Source: a virus
Reading direction: 5' to 3' (one strand)
Virus record (IMG/VR): IMGVR_UViG_3300002132_000015
Span: 1-22,589 of that record
DNA length: 22,589 nucleotides
The notes under the pieces are model-generated. The model worked only from the letters and a program-made list of their open reading frames with translations, did not search any database and was not told where the DNA came from. Below, piece by piece: positions 14,837 through 20,092 of the stretch (position 1 is its first letter; each line of letters opens with the position of its first letter). The translations under genes and the position numbers were made by a program.

Positions 14837-15931
14837 TTAAACTTTTAGTCCCGCAAGCCTGCGGATGTCAAAAATCTCAGCGGTTTTTTCTTGACCGCCG
14901 TTTGTATGTGCCTGTGTTTTATCGCCTGTGATTTCTTTAGCCTCTGATAGTACTTTCTTCGCTGGTGATCCGCCATTCATTACTGCTGGCATATACTTGT
15001 CGAAAGCTGTACGTAGCTTTTCAGTTTGTACTGATTCGAGTAAACTTCCCATTACTGAACGCTTATCGCCGGTTAGTGGTCCTAGCAACTCGGACATTAC
15101 ATCCTTGCGCTGGGCACTTTCTTTGATAATGCGTAGTTCACGGTCTTTGCCGTCTACTCTGTCTTGTGCTTCTGCAACTATTTTTGCTGCTTCTTCTAAT
15201 TCCATCTCTTTATTTGCAACTACCTTAAGTAGTTTTGCAGTTTCAGATTTTTCATTTAGATGACTTGCAGCATATTCGCTTGCGAAAGATTCAAAAATTC
15301 TGCGTCCAAAGTCACTTCTACGAGCTGCGTCAATGTCTTCTTTCAATTGTTTCATCTCAGAACGTAGTCCTTTAGCGACTGTTTCTGAAATAAGTTTTGA
15401 AGATTGCTGAATAAATTCTTTCTTTACAGACTCAAATTTAGTCTTGCTTTCGCGGACTAACTTTACCTTGGTTTCTGCCAAGTCTTTTTTGTCTGAGTGG
15501 AATTCTGCGATTTCTTTCGCTAGTGCATCCACGATAAAAGATTCTAATTTAGCAACATTGCCTGCAACCGCTTTACGGTCTTCGTGTAGTTCTGCAATTT
15601 CTTTCTTGAGATTATTCATAACAAATGCTTCCATTGCTGTAGCATCTGATTTCATTTTCTCAACATATTTTGCACGAGCTTCAATTAGTCCTTGACGATC
15701 TTCTGCAAGTTCGCCTAGTTCTGCTTGTAAACGATCTGATAGCATAGCTTCTACAGCTTCTACCATTGCGTCTTTGTCGTGCTCATACTTTTGTGCAAAT
15801 TCTTCACGTAGTGTAGAGGTGACTTCGTCACGGTTTTCTTGAATTCTGCTTTCCCAAGCATTTTCAATTTCCGATTTGATTTCTTCGGAAATCACATTGT
15901 TTTCAAACAGTTGTTTTACGATGTCTAGCAT
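14837..15931 (-). CDS. gp22: Prohead core scaffolding protein, T4 gp22 family (364 aa)
   Basis: This protein forms the internal core on which the capsid assembles and is later degraded by gp21. Position between protease and capsid genes, a nearly all-helical charged composition, and SDFGRRIFESFASEYAASHL (residues 206-225) support the call. ATG at 15929-15931 has AGGAGAA upstream. Residues 58-160 hold about three related units (RLQAELGELAEDRQ, LKKEIAELHEDRK, LAKEIAEFHSDKK), so the coiled-coil core is partly repetitive. It is longer than T4 gp22 (269 aa). Unexpectedly, residues 282-300 (LLGPLTGDKRSVMGSLLES) match the N-terminus of gp23 (LLEGLQGNKRSVMAATLEN). The C-terminal tail beyond residue 315 looks flexible and contains a possible gp21 site (VLSE|A at 327-331). 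Confidence 0.92.
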   Translation of the reverse strand: MLDIVKQLFENNVISEEIKSEIENAWESRIQENRDEVTSTLREEFAQKYEHDKDAMVEAVEAMLSDRLQAELGELAEDRQGLIEARAKYVEKMKSDATAMEAFVMNNLKKEIAELHEDRKAVAGNVAKLESFIVDALAKEIAEFHSDKKDLAETKVKLVRESKTKFESVKKEFIQQSSKLISETVAKGLRSEMKQLKEDIDAARRSDFGRRIFESFASEYAASHLNEKSETAKLLKVVANKEMELEEAAKIVAEAQDRVDGKDRELRIIKESAQRKDVMSELLGPLTGDKRSVMGSLLESVQTEKLRTAFDKYMPAVMNGGSPAKKVLSEAKEITGDKTQAHTNGGQEKTAEIFDIRRLAGLKV

Positions 15932-15946
15932 GTGATTCTCCTACTG

Positions 15947-16576
15947 TTAATTGAGGCCTGAAATTATTTTTTTCAGACTCTCTGCTAAGTATCTCTGTGC
16001 CTTTGGGTCGCCTTGAACTTGTTGTGCTATTGTAAATGCCTTGTAGCCACCTGTATTATTCATCAGGTGTTCATAAACTGGTGTTGGGTAAGCGCCAGGT
16101 GCGCTTGGTTGAGCAACGATGTCAACTGTGATAATTTCAAATCCTTGAACATTACCACCGTTATCAACTTCGCCCGAACCTCTGCTGGAAACTCCCAACT
16201 TAACTCCCGACTCCAACATGGTCTGAACTAACTGACCCATTGGGGTTGGGATGATTTTAAGTTTTCCGTAGCCGTTAGGACCATCCATCCACATCTTGGT
16301 AATCATATGACTAACACGATCTAGATTGATTTTTAAATCCTGTGGGTGATCTAACTCGCCGCAAACTGAGTATCCACCAGCGATCTGCTCGTTGAGCGTT
16401 TTGACAGCCCTGCCAATTTCCTGCGAAGAATAAACACGTTGATTTGCATTACGGATATCACCCTGAATACAAATCCCGTTCAAGTGCAACGACTTTTTAC
16501 CGTCGTTGCCCTCTTCGCTCTCCAAGACAATCTTTGCCTGGTCAAAACTCAAATGTTCTGCTAGAGTAGTTTTCAC
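15947..16576 (-). CDS. gp21: Prohead maturation protease, T4 gp21 family (209 aa)
   Basis: This serine protease matures the prohead by cutting the core proteins and the capsid N-terminus. The length is close to that of T4 gp21 (212 aa). The likely catalytic histidine is His77 in GELDHP (73-78). The likely catalytic serine is Ser130 or Ser131 in LGVSSRGSGEV, in the herpes-assemblin-like fold of this family. The N-terminal NGICIQGDIRNANQRVY segment (33-49) also fits phage proheads proteases of this class. The start is GTG (16574-16576): it has AGGG about 9 nt upstream, and no ATG is available nearby in frame. It lies 14 nt after the gp67-like gene and 15 nt before gp22. Confidence 0.94.
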   Translation of the reverse strand: MKTTLAEHLSFDQAKIVLESEEGNDGKKSLHLNGICIQGDIRNANQRVYSSQEIGRAVKTLNEQIAGGYSVCGELDHPQDLKINLDRVSHMITKMWMDGPNGYGKLKIIPTPMGQLVQTMLESGVKLGVSSRGSGEVDNGGNVQGFEIITVDIVAQPSAPGAYPTPVYEHLMNNTGGYKAFTIAQQVQGDPKAQRYLAESLKKIISGLN

Positions 16577-16590
16577 CTTATCATGCCCTA

Positions 16591-17427
16591 TTATCTACGA
16601 CCACGGAAAAGGCTTTGCTTATTATCAGCTGATTCAGCTGCGCCTTTCTTTTCAGCGCCATGTCCGGGTTCTTTCTTAGAAAAAGCACTGCCTGCTTTTC
16701 CGCCTGGAACATTGATATTACCTGCATTATTTTCTTTAGTAGCTGGATTAGCTAATCCACCTTTTGTGCTAGCACTTTCTGCCTCAACACCGCCTTTAAC
16801 GATATTAGCAGATGTACCGCCCATATCATTTTTACCAGCTACAACTGATTTAGCGTTTGCACCGTTATCGCCGCCAATTTTAGCACCGAAACCGCCTGCA
16901 ACTTTTTCAACATACTCACGAACTGTGTCTAGTTCATAGCCTTCGTTGTCAGCATCCATGTCGCTTTCGCCGCCCATGTTATCTGCATCTGGCTCGCTGT
17001 GTCCGTCTTTCATTTCGTCGAACTTGGCTTGCAATTCATCAACGATAGACTCTAGGTCCATGAATAATTCTTCTTCGGATTTTTCTTCTCCGTCGTCTTC
17101 ATCGGGCCCCATTTCGCCTTCTAGGTCATCACCCATGTCAGGTGTGTCACCCATGTCGTCCATGTCGTCATCACCTTCGATAGCAATGTCTTCGAAGTTT
17201 TCGTCTAAGTCTTCGTCGTCTTCATCTTTTTCTTCGTGAGCCGCTTCATCGACTTCTTCGTCGTCTTCATCTTTTTCTTCTTCTTCAGCAATTTCGCTGT
17301 CGATCATTGATTCGTAAATTTCACGTGATTGTGCAACTACGTAATCATGGAATAATTCTTCGGCCTTGGCCTGGTCTTCGTTTACAAGATGCTCAAGCAT
17401 CTGCTTTAATAGATTGTTATCTGCCAT
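16591..17427 (-). CDS. gp67: Acidic prohead core protein, gp67-like (278 aa)
   Basis: The N-terminal part (LLKQMLEHLVNEDQAKAEEL, then FHDYVVAQSREI) resembles the start of T4 gp67, a small acidic core protein (LIEAIKSNDLVAARKLF...). A very acidic stretch of Asp/Glu follows (about residues 44-125), also as in gp67. The product is about 3.5 times longer than T4 gp67 (80 aa). It has a Gly/Ala/Asn/Lys-rich, basic C-terminal half ending EPGHGAEKKGAAES...LFRGRR, a tail I associate with core proteins of marine T4-like phages. The start ATG 17425-17427 has GAAGGAG at correct spacing. A TTG 15 nt upstream would lie across that site and is rejected. The gene lies between portal-linked genes and gp21, like gp67 in T4. 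Its products are expected to be cleaved by gp21. Confidence 0.85.
   Translation of the reverse strand: MADNNLLKQMLEHLVNEDQAKAEELFHDYVVAQSREIYESMIDSEIAEEEEKDEDDEEVDEAAHEEKDEDDEDLDENFEDIAIEGDDDMDDMGDTPDMGDDLEGEMGPDEDDGEEKSEEELFMDLESIVDELQAKFDEMKDGHSEPDADNMGGESDMDADNEGYELDTVREYVEKVAGGFGAKIGGDNGANAKSVVAGKNDMGGTSANIVKGGVEAESASTKGGLANPATKENNAGNINVPGGKAGSAFSKKEPGHGAEKKGAAESADNKQSLFRGRR
17210..17280 (-). repeat. 26-bp direct repeat in the acidic tract of the gp67-like gene
   Basis: An identical 26-base sequence occurs at 17210-17235 and 17255-17280, 45 bp (15 codons) apart. It encodes EEKDEDDE/EEKDEDDED in both copies. In-frame expansion or contraction of the acidic tract by slippage is therefore easy. 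Confidence 0.85.
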
Positions 17428-17467
17428 AGTGTTCTCCTTCAAGATATTGGTTTATTTGGCTGTATTC

Positions 17468-17475
17468 TATTTAAC
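17468..17475 (-). promoter_or_regulatory. Weak late-type promoter candidate GTTAAATA
   Basis: GTTAAATA on the minus strand lies in the 68-nt gap between the 217-aa gene and the gp67-like gene, about 40 nt before the start codon. It matches six of eight bases of TATAAATA and could boost expression of the core, protease, scaffold and capsid genes. Confidence 0.3.
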
Positions 17476-17495
17476 ACTAATATTTTAATCCAGGG

Positions 17496-18149
17496 TTAAA
17501 TGGTACTTTTTTGATTCATTTGGTCTGAATATATAGTATCAGGAAAAATATTTGAAAATTCCTTGTACGTTATATGAGACAAATTAGATAGCGTTGGACC
17601 TAACTTATCGGGTATGAATGCTCCCGGTTCTATTACTCTAAAAAACTTTACATGTCTAAATTCTTTAATTACTTTCTCAGTTTGACTGAGCCAATTACCA
17701 AAGTATGTAGCTGAATCTACAGACTTTTTGTAGTTAAATGTATCTGCATACATGTTGTTAAACTTTCCATCAGTTCCTTGATAGTCAAATCCAAAAATGT
17801 ATATTACAGTATGTCCTTGAGATGCAGCATGCCATAGTGCAGTCGGTCCACTACTCCATCCTTTGTGAGGACTAAAAAAATTAATATTATTCTTAGTCTG
17901 TATTCCTTTGTTAGGATTTGTCCACACTGAATGAGTTTTGTGATAGCCTGAACTTATAATCTCATTGACCATTTTTACGTCAACTGCAATAATATGATGA
18001 GGATTGTATTCTCTGTACTGTGCATTACAGCCGTAGACTATTCCCTTGGTTAACAACGATTCTGGATTTAATTGAGATCTACTAGTTCCGTTGCCTACTA
18101 CAAAGGCTGGATTATTCTGCTGCTGCTTCTTCACCGACTGGAGTTCCAT
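17496..18149 (-). CDS. Putative GNGxSR-type nucleotide-sugar-binding / glycosyltransferase-like protein (217 aa)
   Basis: FVVGNGTSRSQL near residues 16-27 is a glycine-rich loop like that in GT42 sialyltransferases and DUF115-type enzymes (AGNGPS...). It is followed by IVYGCNAQYREYNPHHIIAVD (split across 37-57), SSGPTALWHAA, and VIYIFGFDYQG with NMYADTFNYKKS. This layout suggests a Rossmann-like sugar-nucleotide domain. The family assignment is moderate, and the substrate and reaction are unknown. The first 38 nt overlap the end of the 82-aa gene; a GTG at 18132-18134 is an alternative start, and neither has a strong ribosome binding site, so coupling is likely. T4 has no such gene between portal and protease. 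Six sampled 60-base rows have 28-42% G+C, lower than rows I counted in gp23 (42-53%), which fits insertion of a foreign gene. Confidence 0.8.
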   Translation of the reverse strand: MELQSVKKQQQNNPAFVVGNGTSRSQLNPESLLTKGIVYGCNAQYREYNPHHIIAVDVKMVNEIISSGYHKTHSVWTNPNKGIQTKNNINFFSPHKGWSSGPTALWHAASQGHTVIYIFGFDYQGTDGKFNNMYADTFNYKKSVDSATYFGNWLSQTEKVIKEFRHVKFFRVIEPGAFIPDKLGPTLSNLSHITYKEFSNIFPDTIYSDQMNQKSTI

Positions 18150-18360
18150 ACATTTGTTGAATAAAACCCATTTCCGATTCAGTTTCTAGTTGATGTGCTT
18201 CTGCTTGCAATCTTAGTTTATTGATTTGCCGCAGAGTTAAACGAATCTTTCTTGTGTCACTTTTATCAAGGACAGAAGAATCACTGCTGTTATCGTATCT
18301 ACGATCAACAGCAAAGTCATTGTTTTTCTCGTTAAAATAAAAAAATTCGTTTAGTAGCAT
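18112..18360 (-). CDS. Small conserved protein between portal and core genes (82 aa)
   Basis: ATG at 18358-18360 encodes a polar N-terminus (LLNEFFYFNEKNNDFAVDRR), then a basic helix RKIRLTLRQINKLRLQAEAH (residues 37-56), then ETESEMGFIQQMYG and an acidic end. I recall RLTLRQINKLR...F...MYG-type small proteins following the portal gene in marine T4-like phages, so it may be conserved there, but its role is unknown. It lies 15 nt after the portal stop. There is no Shine-Dalgarno sequence: a TATAAATA late promoter ends 5 nt before the ATG, so a transcript from that promoter would be nearly leaderless. Translation on longer messages would depend on coupling to the portal gene. Its 3' end overlaps the next gene by 38 nt. 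Confidence 0.75.
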   Translation of the reverse strand: MLLNEFFYFNEKNNDFAVDRRYDNSSDSSVLDKSDTRKIRLTLRQINKLRLQAEAHQLETESEMGFIQQMYGTPVGEEAAAE

Positions 18361-18365
18361 AACAC

Positions 18366-18373
18366 TATTTATA
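18366..18373 (-). promoter_or_regulatory. Perfect T4-type late promoter TATAAATA
   Basis: The minus strand carries the exact T4 late consensus TATAAATA, directly after the portal stop codon (18376-18378). Family knowledge: this element is recognised by the gp55-type late sigma factor with the sliding clamp. Transcription should start close to 18360, at the start codon of the 82-aa gene. Confidence 0.65.
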
Positions 18374-18375
18374 CT

Positions 18376-20070
18376 TTATTGGATCGGGGGCTCTTCTACG
18401 CCAGCTTCACCTTCGGGTGCTTCTGCTGCCATATCTTCGGGTGCTTCTGCACTTTGGTCTGCAACATCTGCTGCCATGCCACCTGGAGTGACTCCTGCAG
18501 ATCTTAACTGACTCTGTGCATCTGGTGCTGATTTTAAGTTTCCACCATTCTCTTCTCTCCACATGCGTTCGTTTTCTTTAATCTCATCTTCACTCATACC
18601 AAGGAATCGTTTCATAGCAAAACGCTTGCTGAGATGTGGAATCTGTATGATCTGACTGAATGTTGCTGCACGAGCAGTATCGAGTTCACTTTGACGATAT
18701 GCTGCAAAGTTTTGTGGACTGTTAAACTTTAATTCAAATAAACTATTGTCAATGTTAATACCGTTGTTGTCTAACCATATTTTAAATTCTAGGTCAAATG
18801 TTTCAACAATCATTGATTGTAAACGCTTGCAGTATTCATTGAACCGTAGTTCTTGAATGTATGCTGTGCCTACTTTTCCGTCACTGACTTGATTAGATCC
18901 TTCGTCAATTGACGTTGGTAAGTAGCTGCTAGGAATTCTTAATGCACGAAATAGTTTGTTAGTGAAATACCGTAAGTCTGTAATTTCTCCTAGGTTTGTA
19001 CCGCCTGGTAGTGTTTCAACTTTAGAACCACGACCTTCTGCTGTTTGCGGAAAGAAATAGTCTTCGTTGGTACTTAATGGATTATAGCTAGCATCCACTA
19101 CGTTATTGCCACCACCAGTTGCACTAGGAATACGGCGTTGTTGAATTTCGTTTTTAACACGTTCAACAAAGCTCATAGCCATGTGTGCTGGCATATTACC
19201 TACGTCAACATAGAAAATTCTGCGCTCAGGCGCACGTTGAATACGATAGATAATGATCGCATCTTCTAACAATTCTTTTTGTTTGTAAACTTTGAATACT
19301 GATTCTAGAATACTATTTCCAAAAGGATAGTTAGTGTCTAACCCTTCGCTTAAACTGATATGAACTACATGCTTTGCATCTACTGTAAGTTCATTGTTGG
19401 CATTCTGAAAACGTGAACCGGGTGGACGAGCTGCATCGCCAACAAAGCCTCGGCCTTGGCCACCGCCGCTGGAATAGGAACTTGTGCCGCTGGGACTAGT
19501 GTTTGCTGTGTTGCGCGGACTAGTTGCAATTAAATTTACAAAGTTAAAATTAATATCTGCTACTACGTACTGCTCAGGAACTTTACCTTCACTTTCGTTG
19601 ACAATAATTTTGCTAATCTTTGCAGGATCTACGTACAACCATTTTAATGTTTGCGGATCTCTGATAAAGAAACAATCGCCATACTTCATTGTATTTCTAA
19701 AGATACGGAAAATACGAGTTTCAAATTGTTGTTGCTTGGCCCACTTCTGTAGTGCATCTTTTAAAAGTTTAACTTCAGTAGAAGTAGGAGAACCTTTAAA
19801 GAAAGTCTGGAACGGCGTTGCATTCTCTTTGTCTTTCTGTGTGCAAAATTCTGCTAGAATATCTAATGCAGCATTAACTTCACTATCACTGTCCATGGTG
19901 TCGTATTGCATATAACGGTCAACACGATTAGGTGCGCCAGCATATACATCGGGTAGGTAGCTAGAATAGTTTGCATGTGCAGGACCGGGACGTCCTTTGC
20001 CGCTGATTGGGCTAAAGGCACCACCTCTGTTGTCAACGTCAACTGGCGTAAAATATTTTTTCCAACTCAT
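18376..20070 (-). CDS. gp20: Portal vertex protein, T4 gp20 family (564 aa)
   Basis: This dodecameric ring at one head vertex starts head assembly and is the channel for DNA. Diagnostic segments are FRIFRNTMKYGDCFFIRDPQ (121-140) and LKWLYVDPAKISKI; RAPERRIFYVDVGNMP (279-294); and VETLPGGTNLGEITDLRYF (351-369) with LFRALRIPSSYL (373-384), which mirror T4 gp20 (RRVFYIDVGNLP, DTLPGGQNLGEI, LNVPSSRL). Length is near that of T4 gp20 (524 aa). Extra material is a Ser/Gly-rich stretch at about 183-225 and an acidic Ala/Pro/Glu-rich C-terminal tail (about 515-564). ATG at 20068-20070 has AAGGATT upstream. It follows the tape-measure-like gene after 22 nt and is followed by a late promoter. Confidence 0.96.
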   Translation of the reverse strand: MSWKKYFTPVDVDNRGGAFSPISGKGRPGPAHANYSSYLPDVYAGAPNRVDRYMQYDTMDSDSEVNAALDILAEFCTQKDKENATPFQTFFKGSPTSTEVKLLKDALQKWAKQQQFETRIFRIFRNTMKYGDCFFIRDPQTLKWLYVDPAKISKIIVNESEGKVPEQYVVADINFNFVNLIATSPRNTANTSPSGTSSYSSGGGQGRGFVGDAARPPGSRFQNANNELTVDAKHVVHISLSEGLDTNYPFGNSILESVFKVYKQKELLEDAIIIYRIQRAPERRIFYVDVGNMPAHMAMSFVERVKNEIQQRRIPSATGGGNNVVDASYNPLSTNEDYFFPQTAEGRGSKVETLPGGTNLGEITDLRYFTNKLFRALRIPSSYLPTSIDEGSNQVSDGKVGTAYIQELRFNEYCKRLQSMIVETFDLEFKIWLDNNGINIDNSLFELKFNSPQNFAAYRQSELDTARAATFSQIIQIPHLSKRFAMKRFLGMSEDEIKENERMWREENGGNLKSAPDAQSQLRSAGVTPGGMAADVADQSAEAPEDMAAEAPEGEAGVEEPPIQ

Positions 20071-20092
20071 TTATCGATAATCCTTAGACATG

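Noticed and set aside
17428-17442. TTG start five codons upstream for the gp67-like protein
   Set aside because: Those codons contain the AAGGAG ribosome binding site that serves the ATG at 17427.
20066-20073. GATAAATG and CATAAATG at the starts of gp20 (about 20070) and gp23 (about 14825) as late promoters
   Set aside because: The last base differs and the motif includes the start codon itself, so transcripts would begin inside the gene. Both genes have normal upstream ribosome binding sites.
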